A DNA stretch of 64,000 nt from Trebonia kvetii (lineage in GTDB: Bacteria > Actinomycetota > Actinomycetes > Streptosporangiales > Streptosporangiaceae): assembly GCF_007827045.1 (NCBI RefSeq), contig NZ_RPFW01000004.1:986792-1050791 (forward strand), written 5' to 3'. The translations under genes were made by a program, and so were the position numbers. The notes under the pieces are model-generated. The model did no database searches, had not been told where the DNA came from, and saw only the letters and a program-made list of their open reading frames with translations. This document shows, piece after piece, positions 8,125 through 15,810 of the stretch (its first letter is position 1; each line of letters begins with the position of its first letter).

Positions 8125-8967
8125 CTACTTCGACGAGGCCAGCTTGAGGTCTTCGGGCCTGCCCGTGCCCCGCAGCGCCGTGATCCGCCACTCCATCGCC
8201 CGCAGGTGCTCGGGCATGTCCCTAAGCACCGCATCGAAGCAGCTAATTGCCTGCCCCAGACGGTGATTATCGAGATGGATCCGGCCAAGCCGGTACCGCA
8301 TCAGGGCGGTCCCCCTGGTGTTTCCCTGGTACCGGACGATCGCAGCTTCCGCCTCCTGTTCCGCCGCGTCCCAGTGGAACAGCGCCGCCAGGCACGCGCA
8401 CCACCAGTTCGCCGCATCCGGGTTGCCGGGTGCCATGCGGACTGCCTCGCTGAGATGATGCTCGGCCCGGTCCGGCTGCGAAAAGTCGAGCAAGACCCGG
8501 CCGAGCGCGACACGGATCGGCACGCTATCCGGAAACCGGTCCGGAGCCAGCGCCGCAGTACCAAGCCTTATGGCCTCGGGATATTTGCGCTGCCTGGACA
8601 GCGCGGCGATCTGCCAGGCCACCGGAATTTCGTTATCTCGCGCGATGTAGGCGGCCGTCGTGAACGCACTAGAAGCTAGCAGGGGACTGTGATCGAGCAG
8701 CCACACCCGGCCTAGGGCTATAAGCAGGTCTGGGTCACTCTCGAAGATTTCCAGCCCGTCGAAGGCGACTCTCTGGGCTTCCTCGAGCTCGTGGCGGTGC
8801 CGCAGCTCATCCACCTCGCGCGCACACTGGAGCGCACTTCGCCAATTCCCCGTGCTCATCGCAGCAATCCCCGCCCTCTCCAGCATGAATGCCATGGCCC
8901 CGGCGCTGCGATAATACTGCACGACAGGGTTCAGGGCATCAATCGCCCAAATTACCGCGCAATCCAA
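8125..8967 (-). CDS. TPR-repeat protein
   Basis: This ~280-residue all-helical protein contains several tetratricopeptide-like units, for example ALGRVLLDFSQPDRAEHHLS and YRLGRIHLDNHRLGQAISCF. It has no enzymatic motif, signal peptide or membrane segment. It lies on the same strand upstream of the STAND NTPase (200-bp gap) and could be its partner, but nothing in the sequence proves this. The longest frame starts with TTG 8967 and lacks a clear ribosome site; ATG 8895 is an alternative. The DNA of the 5' end and upstream flank is noticeably poorer in GC than the rest of the window. Confidence 0.6.
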   Translation of the reverse strand: MDCAVIWAIDALNPVVQYYRSAGAMAFMLERAGIAAMSTGNWRSALQCAREVDELRHRHELEEAQRVAFDGLEIFESDPDLLIALGRVWLLDHSPLLASSAFTTAAYIARDNEIPVAWQIAALSRQRKYPEAIRLGTAALAPDRFPDSVPIRVALGRVLLDFSQPDRAEHHLSEAVRMAPGNPDAANWWCACLAALFHWDAAEQEAEAAIVRYQGNTRGTALMRYRLGRIHLDNHRLGQAISCFDAVLRDMPEHLRAMEWRITALRGTGRPEDLKLASSK

Positions 8968-9201
8968 GATTACAAGCGTTTATTTCTCAGCCATTTATCC
9001 CGGAGACGGGGCCTTGGCGTTTGCCCTTGATCCTTTACGGGCATTGACAGCTGCCGCTAGGTGGCGTGCGAACTGTGCCTTGGCGACGGCCGAAAACCCC
9101 ATCCATGCTGGTGGGAACCGTTGTACGGGTGAGGGCCAACGTTGTACGTGATAGCGCTCGTGCAATGGGAAACGCTGTGACATGGTGATGGACCGTGAAT
9201 A
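8968..9201. other. Flank between the TPR gene and the transposase remnant
   Basis: No gene is supported here. Two near-identical short units CGTTGTACG occur at about 9119 and 9139, possibly part of a degenerate insertion-sequence end. Confidence 0.35.
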
Positions 9202-9900
9202 ATGCGACCGGCCTCTCTCGGTGTGGCGAACGTGTTCGCGCTGCTGCTGCTGCCGATGGGCAAGCGGGACAAGGACGCGGAAATCCTCGCGCTGCGCCAC
9301 CAGCTCTCGGTCCTGCAGCGGCAGCTCGGTCCGGGCAGGGTGCGGTTCACCCGGGCTGACCGGGCGCTGCTGGCGGCGCTGCTGCACCAGCTCCCGAGAG
9401 ACGTGCTCAAGCGAGTGCACCTGGTGGTGCGACCAGATACCGTGCTCCGCTGGCACCGCGATCTGGTCGCGCGCCGGCACGCCCGCCGATCCCGGCCCCG
9501 GTATCCGGGCCGGCCGCGGACGGTGCGCTCGATCCGCGTCCTGGTGCTGCGGCTGGTCCGCGAGAACCCAGGATGGGGGTGCCGCCGGGTGCACGGCGAG
9601 CTGCTGGTGCTCGGGGTGAAAGTCGCCGCCTCCACCGTCTGGGAGATCCTGCACGAAGCCGGGATCGACCCGGCGCCCGAGCGCAGCGCCACCACAGGGG
9701 CCGATTTCCTGCGCTCCCAGGCCGAGGTCCTGCTGGCCTGCGACTTCTTCAAGGCGGCCACCCTGTCCGGGGCACGTCTGCATGTTCTCGCGGTGATAGA
9801 GCACGCCAGCCGGCGAATTCGCGTCTTGGGCGTCACCGCCCACCCCACGGCGGTGAGTGGCAGCATCGCGGGCTTGTGGCAGTACGGATGTTCTACCTGA
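9202..9900 (+). pseudogene. Truncated integrase-core (rve) transposase, copy 1
   Basis: The first ~220 residues follow the common actinobacterial transposase with an N-terminal helix-turn-helix part (EILALRHQLSVLQRQLGPG, then DTVLRWHRDLVARRHARRS) and the beginning of the DDE core. The first catalytic aspartate is present in LLACDFFKAATLSG. Homology stops after VTAHPTA at about 9856, before the second and third acidic residues, and the frame ends in unrelated residues at 9900. Full members are around 350 residues. It cannot be an active transposase. Confidence 0.8.
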
Positions 9901-10470
9901 TGTTCGTCCGCATGACCGGGTGGCTGGCGCTGCTGGCTCGCTCGTCGGCGGCGAAGAACGCCGAGTTGCTGATGCTGCGCCACGAGGTCGCGGTGCTGCG
10001 GCGGCAGAATCCCAAGCCGAGGCTGGGCTGGGCAGACCGTGCGGTGCTCGCCGCCCTTGCGCGGCTCCTCCCCGGCCCGCTGCGGGCGGGGAGGCCGGTC
10101 ACGCCGGGCACGCTGCTGCGCTGGCACCGGCGGCTGGTCCGCTGGCGGTGGACCTATCCACCCAAGGGAGGACGCCCGTGCATGGACGCCAAGGTCGCGG
10201 CGCTGATCGGGCAGATGGCGCGGGAGAAACCGAGATGGGGATACAAGCGGATCCAGGGTGAGCTGCTCGGCCTTGGCTACCGGGTAGGGGCCTCCACGGT
10301 GCGACGGATCCTGAAGCGGCTGCGGATACCGCCCGCGCCGCAGCGTGACCGCACGACCTGGCGGCAGTTCCTTTGCGGCCAGGCCGCGACGATGCTGGCC
10401 CGAGTACTTTTATGTCGAGTGCGCGGTGACCTTGCGCCGTCTGCATGACCTGTTTTGCCGGCGGCCGAGC
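9888..10470 (+). pseudogene. Truncated and frameshifted integrase-core transposase, copy 2
   Basis: A second transposase of the same broad type begins at ATG 9888 (MFYLMFVRMTGWLALLARS), overlapping the decayed end of copy 1. It runs through AELLMLRHEVAVLRRQNPKP, TPGTLLRWHRRLVRWRWTYP and RWGYKRIQGELLGLGYRVG. At about 10402 the frame shifts by one. The core continues in the next frame as EYFYVECAVTLRRLHDLF, where the usual CDFFH catalytic aspartate is gone. Homology ends at about 10460. This is the N-terminal half of a dead element. Confidence 0.78.
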
Positions 10471-11076
10471 TCGGCGGTGCGCTCGCGGAACCCGGGCATT
10501 CTTAGGCGGCTGAGGACACCAAGGTCAGGTGCCGGGCGAGCGCGGGGGCAAGGTCGGCAAGGGTGGCGGTTGCCGGCAGTGATCCATCTCCTGTGCTTTC
10601 TGGTGTGGCAGGCGGAGGTACCGAGTCCCGGAGCGTGAAAAGCCGTCCCGGATTCCGGATTTACGTAGTGCGAGCGGATTTGCGGCGGCGGCGGGGCGAT
10701 CGTGCCATGCCACGTCACTTTGCAGACTGCATGCTGCCGCCTTCTGCCGTGCCGGTAAAGCCGCCCGGCCCTGTGCCGGCGTGACGCTGACCCGCGGCTG
10801 CGGGCAGGCGGGAAACCTGTGTCGCGAGAGCCGGGTGCCGTCCTGCGCCGGGGGAGCGGCCGGCGGGGAGCGGGGACCCGTTGGGCGTGACGGATGCCCG
10901 GCTGGTCCTCATCGCGGCATCGCGCTCGCGGCGTGCCGCCGGATTCCGCTTGCCGCCGCCGCCGGACGGCTGCCGTGAGGGGCGGGGGAAGCCCGCGGCC
11001 CGAGCTTAACGGCGCTGCGGGAGGCGAGCGTGCATCGCTCCGGCACCGGGCCGCCGGCGCGGCTACCGTGGGCGGC
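10471..11076. other. Gene-free stretch between transposase and integrase remnants
   Basis: No coding sequence can be supported. The long frames on both strands are proline/arginine/glycine-rich shadows. Confidence 0.4.
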
Positions 11077-11511
11077 TCGAACCGGCTCCTGTCGGTTGAT
11101 GAGCTGGCTGCCTACCTGGGCGTGCCGAACGGGCACCGGCAGATCCGGACGATCCGCCGGGAGGAAACCAAGGAGATCATCGCCGGGATGCGCCGCAAGG
11201 GCCTGTCCGCGAGCCGGATCACCCAGGCGCACCTGGTCATCAACGCTGTGTTCAACGAGGCGGTCCGCAACAAGAAGCTCGCCGAGTCGCCCTGCACCGA
11301 CATCCCGGTCCCGGACGTCGTCCACGCGGCGGACTTCGTGTTTCCCGAGGACGATGAACTGGAGGCACTGGCGGCCGGGCTCCCGGCGGACTGGTGGCCC
11401 TTGAACGCCGGAGTCCCATGGAGGGCCTTCGCGCGCAAGGTACACGGTACGTCGCAGTTTGGAGGCGAGCACTTGACTGAGCCTGTGGGTGACGAGCCGC
11501 CGGACGGCTAG
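11077..11511 (+). pseudogene. Tyrosine-recombinase (phage-type integrase) remnant with excisionase-like start
   Basis: The readable part starts with an excisionase-like helix-turn-helix peptide (LLSVDELAAYLGVP). It is joined directly to the core-binding domain of a tyrosine integrase (ETKEIIAGMRRKGLSASRIT, then LVINAVFNEAVRNKKLAESP). It stops a few residues into the catalytic domain (FPEDDELEALAAGLPADW). None of the catalytic Arg-His-Arg-Tyr residues is present. The fusion suggests an internal deletion that joined xis to int and removed the catalytic part. The sequence after about 11400 is unrelated. It probably marks the far side of an integrated element whose other side may be the Tyr-tRNA-like sequence at 4.4 kb. 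Confidence 0.65.
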
Positions 11512-12147
11512 ACGCCAGCCGGCGGGCATGATCCTGATGAGCCGTACCAGTATGAGCCAGCTATCGCGATGATGGCGGCGCTCTGCACGCCCTGACGAGC
11601 AACTTCGTCACCCTCACCACATGGTGCATGGCCGGGAGCCTCAACCTGGCCGCCCGAACCCTGCTGTCCAGCCCCTACCGCAAGGCAAGCGCCATCCGGG
11701 CCGCGCTCAGGATCGGCCTTAGCATCGTCCCCGGAGGTACCCATCTCGCAGGTGCACGCCACAGACCGCCGGTCCGCCGACGCGACTAGATCACGGCCTG
11801 TGCGGCCGTTGGTGCCGCCGTGTTGGCACGACAGTGGCCAGCCCGGGATTCCGCATTCCCCGGCGTCCTGCCCGCGTGCAGCCTGTCCGCACCGCTACCC
11901 GCGCGGGCAGCGGTTGGGAGACTGGCGGGTCAGCGCAACAAGGTACCTCGGATGTACCTGCTGCGGATAGGACAGCGGCTAGGTTCACGCTGCCTTCTCG
12001 GCGTGCGTCCGAACCACGCTTGAAAACAGACGCGGGCAGAACGGAAATCGTCATTGCCTTCGGATGGCCGGTGCTGAATCCGTGCTGACACCAAAGGGTC
12101 ATGCAGGCCGCTGACCTGTGGAAACTGCCCCGTAGTCCACGATCTTC
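11512..12147. other. Gene-free or decayed stretch before the acyl-CoA dehydrogenase tail
   Basis: I recognise no gene. The + strand is open over about 11575-11790 with a protein-like composition (SNFVTLTTWCMAGSLNLAAR), but it has no plausible start and I do not recognise it. The rest looks like unselected DNA. Confidence 0.4.
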
Positions 12148-12222
12148 ACCATCTTCGAGGGCACCTCGGAGATCCAGCGGATGCTCATCGGAAGAGCGGT
12201 CACGGGACTCGACGTCCGCTAG
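12148..12222 (+). pseudogene. C-terminal tail of an acyl-CoA dehydrogenase (remnant)
   Basis: The frame reads TIFEGTSEIQRMLIGRAV, then TGLDVR and TAG at 12220-12222. FEGTSEIQR is the classic C-terminal signature of acyl-CoA dehydrogenases. An in-frame stop lies at 12133, so only the last ~25 codons survive. A second copy of the last 16 codons is at 41449-41499. Confidence 0.7.
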
Positions 12223-12310
12223 CGTGCTCCGCACAGAGGCACAGCGGTGCCCGGGCATCGTTTCCCCGGCGTAGCCGGGCGATGTACGCTCCCCTGGTGA
12301 GGAGCGGATC

Positions 12311-13276
12311 GTGCGCGCGGTAAAGGTGACGCGAACGGACGGCCCGGGGGCCGTGGAGGCCTGCGGGGTCCCCGATCCCGTCCGCGGCGACGAACAAATC
12401 CTGGTGGAGGTGCGCGCGGCGGGTGTTAACTTTCCCGACCTGCTGCTCACCAAGGACATGTACCAGTACAAGCCTGAGTTGCCGTTCGTGCTCGGCGGGG
12501 AGTTCGCCGGCGTGGTGCGGGAAGCGCCGGCCGGCTCGGAGTTCTCACCGGGCGACCGGGTCGCGGGCAGCTCGACCGTGGGCGCGTTCGCGGAGCTCGT
12601 CTCGGTGTCGGCGGGGAGCGTCTACCCACTTCCCGGCAAGGTCGACTTCGTCGCGGGCGCATGCCTGCCGATGAACTACCTGACCATGACCTTCGCGCTG
12701 CTGACCCGGGGGGCGCTCCGGGCCGGGGAGACCGTCTTGGTGCACGGCGCCGCTGGCGGGATCGGCACCGCCGCCATCCAGCTCGCGAAGGCGCTTGACG
12801 CGCGGGTGATCGCGGTGACGTCCAGCGAGGCGAAGGCGGATTTCGTGATGACCGTGGGGGCCGACGACGCGGTGCTCGCCGACGGGTTCAAGCATTCCGT
12901 TGCGAAGCTAACCGGCGGCCGCGGTGTCGACATGGTGGTCGACCCGGTCGGCGGGGACCGTTTCACCGACTCGCTGCGTTGCCTGGCGCCATTCGGCCGA
13001 CTGCTGGTCATCGGGTTCACCGCGGGGGAAATCCCGACGGTGAAGGTGAACCGGCTGCTGCTCAACAACATTGACGTGCGCGGGGTCGGGCTCGGTGCGT
13101 ACGCCGGTCCTCGGCCCGAGTTCCTTCGGGGAGAGTGGGACAGGCTCGTGCCGTACCTGGAAAGCGGCGGGGTGGTGCCGCCGGTCAGCGACGTTTTCCC
13201 GCTGGAACGCGCCGGGGAGGCAATTGCCCAGCTCGAGGAGCGGCGCGTGCATGGCAAGGTCGTGCTCGTCCCGTAG
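12311..13276 (+). CDS. NADPH:quinone oxidoreductase-like protein (MDR family)
   Basis: This 321-residue medium-chain reductase lacks the zinc-ligand cysteines of alcohol dehydrogenases, so it belongs to the quinone/enoyl reductase branch. The N-terminal GroES-like part includes VRAAGVNFPDLLLTKDMY. The Rossmann motif is VLVHGAAGGIGTAAIQLAKA (about 140-160), and the C-terminus carries the usual RRVHGKVVLVP. It would reduce a C=C or quinone with NAD(P)H in the cytoplasm. It is the first gene of a likely operon with the kinase and acyl-CoA dehydrogenase that follow, so an enoyl substrate is plausible. GTG 12311 is the only start consistent with the fold. Confidence 0.82.
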   Translation: MRAVKVTRTDGPGAVEACGVPDPVRGDEQILVEVRAAGVNFPDLLLTKDMYQYKPELPFVLGGEFAGVVREAPAGSEFSPGDRVAGSSTVGAFAELVSVSAGSVYPLPGKVDFVAGACLPMNYLTMTFALLTRGALRAGETVLVHGAAGGIGTAAIQLAKALDARVIAVTSSEAKADFVMTVGADDAVLADGFKHSVAKLTGGRGVDMVVDPVGGDRFTDSLRCLAPFGRLLVIGFTAGEIPTVKVNRLLLNNIDVRGVGLGAYAGPRPEFLRGEWDRLVPYLESGGVVPPVSDVFPLERAGEAIAQLEERRVHGKVVLVP

Positions 13277-13327
13277 GCGGTGGCCCGTGGGGCGTGCGGT
13301 CGTTCCTGGAAGGGAGGAAGCCGCGGT

Positions 13328-14410
13328 ATGTCGGGCGCTGACCATAGGCCGGCCACTGAACACGCCCAAGCGGGCATCGACCGAAAACCGGTGACCCGCT
13401 GGCTCGCTGGTCACATCGACGGCCTGGTTCCGCCGGTCGACTTCGACCTGATCTCAGGCGGCCGGTCGAACCTCACGTACCGGCTCACCGATGCCGTAGG
13501 CGGAGTCTACGTGCTGCGCCGTCCGCCCACCGGCGGCGTGCTGGCTACCGCGCACGACATGAGCCGTGAGTGGAGGTTCATCTCGGCCATGGCGCCGACG
13601 GCGGTGCCGGTCGCCGCACCGCTCGCCTACTGCGCCGACGCCGGCGTCACTGGCGCCGAGTTCTACGTAATGGGGAATGTCGACGGCCAGGTCCTGGCAG
13701 ACCGTGACGCTGGTTTCGCCCTCGCGCCCGAGGCCCGGGCGACGGCGGGGGAGAAGATCGTCGACGTGCTCGTCGCCCTGCACGCGCTCGACCCGGGAGA
13801 GGTCGGCCTCGGGGACATGGTGCGCCGCACCGGCTATGTCGAACGGCAGCTGCGGCGCTGGCACGCGCAGGTGCACGCCAGCGAGACCGCCGAGCACACC
13901 AGCCCGCATAGCCTCACCCTCCTGGACGAGGTGCACACCCTGCTCGCCCGGCGTGTTCCCGCGCAGGGCAACGGGGTCGTGCACGGCGACTTCCGGCCGG
14001 GAAACATGGCGTTCGGCCCCGACGGCACCGTGCGCGCGGTCTTCGACTGGGAACTCGCGACCACCGGTGACCCGATGGCCGACCTGGGCTGGCTGGCGTC
14101 GACCTGGCAGGACCCGGGCGATGAGGTCCCGCCCGCCACCCCAGGGCCGAGCACCGCCCCCGGGTTCCCGCCGCGCGCCGAGATCGTGGCGCGCTACGCC
14201 CGGGCGTCGGGCCGGGACGTTTCCCACCTTTTCTACTGGGTGGCGTTCTGCCGGTGGCGTTCGGCATGCATCGGCGCCGGGGTGCGCGCTCGGTACGTGA
14301 GCGGGCGGATGGCCGACGACGGCTACCTGCAGGAGGCACTCAAACGCGGAGACGACGGGATCCGGCTGGCCGAAGCCGCCCGCGAGGTCCTCCGCGAACT
14401 ACACATCTGA
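13328..14410 (+). CDS. Aminoglycoside-phosphotransferase-fold kinase, ACAD10/11 kinase-domain or LvaA type
   Basis: This 360-residue kinase carries the catalytic loop GVVHGDFRPGNMAF (about residues 215-228) and the metal-binding FDWELATTGDPMADLGW that follows. The N-terminal ISGGRSNLTYRLTDAVGGVY is the phosphate-loop region of the family. It does not look like an antibiotic kinase. Proteins with this exact pattern pair with acyl-CoA dehydrogenases: ACAD10/11 in animals, and LvaA with LvaC in Pseudomonas, phosphorylate 4-hydroxyacyl-CoA so that the hydroxyl can be removed. Here an acyl-CoA dehydrogenase starts 22 bases downstream, supporting the same role. A GGGAGGAAG ribosome site supports ATG 13328. 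Confidence 0.82.
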   Translation: MSGADHRPATEHAQAGIDRKPVTRWLAGHIDGLVPPVDFDLISGGRSNLTYRLTDAVGGVYVLRRPPTGGVLATAHDMSREWRFISAMAPTAVPVAAPLAYCADAGVTGAEFYVMGNVDGQVLADRDAGFALAPEARATAGEKIVDVLVALHALDPGEVGLGDMVRRTGYVERQLRRWHAQVHASETAEHTSPHSLTLLDEVHTLLARRVPAQGNGVVHGDFRPGNMAFGPDGTVRAVFDWELATTGDPMADLGWLASTWQDPGDEVPPATPGPSTAPGFPPRAEIVARYARASGRDVSHLFYWVAFCRWRSACIGAGVRARYVSGRMADDGYLQEALKRGDDGIRLAEAAREVLRELHI

Positions 14411-14432
14411 GAAAGAGGAAAGAGGGAGCCAG

Positions 14433-15719
14433 ATGGCCTGGGACTTTTCGACGGAACCTGAGTTCGAGGAAAAGCTCGAGTGGATGCGCGGGTTCGTCCG
14501 TGACGAGATCATCCCGCTGGAAACCCTCGACCTTGACGCCGCCGCGTTCGCGCGCGCCGTCAGTCCGCTCAAGGACGCGGTGAAGGCACAAGGGCTGTGG
14601 GCTGCCCACCTGCCGCCGGAACTCGGCGGAGGCGGTTTCGGGCAGGTCAAGCTCGGCCTTATGCACGAGATCCTCGGCCAGTGCGGCTACGCGCCCGCCA
14701 TTTTCGGCAACAACGCGCCCGACTCGGGCAACGCCGAACTGCTCGCCCTCGGCGCCAACGACGAGCAGAAGAAGAAGTGGCTGGAGCCGCTGCTGGCCGG
14801 CCAGGTGCGCAGCGCGTTCTCGATGACCGAGCCGGGTGCCGGGGCCGACCCCACGCTGCTCGCGACCCGCGCGGTCCGCGACGGCGACCACTACGTGATC
14901 AACGGGCACAAGTGGTTCACCTCGAACGGCTCCGTCGCGGATTTCCTCATCGTCATGGCGGTGACCGACCCCGAGGCCCCGGCCAGGAAGCGGGCCACCA
15001 TGTTCGTCGTCCCCGCGAACACGCCAGGAGTCGACGTTCTCCGCGACATCGAGACCATGGGCGACATCGGCGCGCATAACGGCCGGCCCGGCGGGCACTC
15101 GGAGATCATCTACACCGACGTGCGGGTTCCCGCGGCGAACCGGATCGGCGCCGAGGGCGACGGGTTCCTCCTCGCCCAGCAGCGGCTGGGACCGGGGCGC
15201 ATCCACCACTGCATGCGCTGGCTCGGCCAGTCAAAGCGCGCCTTCGACATGCTCTGCGAGCGGGCGAAGTCACGGTACACGCACGGCTCGGTGCTCGCGG
15301 ATAAGCAGATGATCCAGGACTGGATCGCTACCTCAGCCGCGGAGATGACGGCGGCCCGGCTGATGACGTTGCAGGCGGCGTGGAAGATGGACAACGGCGG
15401 AACGGCGGCGGCGCTGACCGATATCGCGATGATCAAGTTCTACGGCGCCCAGGTGCTCTACAACGTGATCGACCGCGCCATCCAGATCCACGGCTCGCTT
15501 GGCTACACCACGGACCTGCCTCTGGAGTCGATGTACCGCCACGCCCGCGCGGCGCGCATCTACGACGGCCCGGACGAGGTGCACAAGGTAACGGTCGCGC
15601 GCCGGATCCTGCGTAACTACGAGGCCCGCGACGTGCCAACCGAGCACGTGCCCACCCGCCGCGCCGAAGCCGAGAAGAAGTTCGCGCACCTGCTGGACAC
15701 AACCGCGATCAACAGCTGA
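14433..15719 (+). CDS. Acyl-CoA dehydrogenase, ACAD10/11 type
   Basis: This 428-residue flavoprotein has all three domains of the family. The FAD/substrate motif is SAFSMTEPGAGADPTLLATR, the middle domain carries INGHKWFTSNGS, and the C-terminal domain contains IHGSLGYTTDLPLESMYRHA and RIYDGPDEVHKVTVAR. The DGPDEVH ending is characteristic of the ACAD10/11 branch. It should act on CoA thioesters in the cytoplasm, passing electrons to ETF, or in the 4-phosphoacyl-CoA route removing phosphate. GAGAAAGAGGAAAGAGGGAG gives a strong ribosome site before ATG 14433. It is probably co-transcribed with the two genes before it. Confidence 0.9.
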   Translation: MAWDFSTEPEFEEKLEWMRGFVRDEIIPLETLDLDAAAFARAVSPLKDAVKAQGLWAAHLPPELGGGGFGQVKLGLMHEILGQCGYAPAIFGNNAPDSGNAELLALGANDEQKKKWLEPLLAGQVRSAFSMTEPGAGADPTLLATRAVRDGDHYVINGHKWFTSNGSVADFLIVMAVTDPEAPARKRATMFVVPANTPGVDVLRDIETMGDIGAHNGRPGGHSEIIYTDVRVPAANRIGAEGDGFLLAQQRLGPGRIHHCMRWLGQSKRAFDMLCERAKSRYTHGSVLADKQMIQDWIATSAAEMTAARLMTLQAAWKMDNGGTAAALTDIAMIKFYGAQVLYNVIDRAIQIHGSLGYTTDLPLESMYRHARAARIYDGPDEVHKVTVARRILRNYEARDVPTEHVPTRRAEAEKKFAHLLDTTAINS

Positions 15720-15810
15720 TAACAGCAGCTGACGTGAAACAGCAAGCCGTGTTGGAGGACGCGACCAGGCCCCGGTCCGCGTCCGGCACGACGACGAGTG
15801 GGAACGGATC

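Noticed and set aside
13328..14410. Antibiotic (aminoglycoside) resistance kinase
   Set aside because: The fold is shared, but the partner acyl-CoA dehydrogenase and sequence type point to acyl-CoA metabolism.
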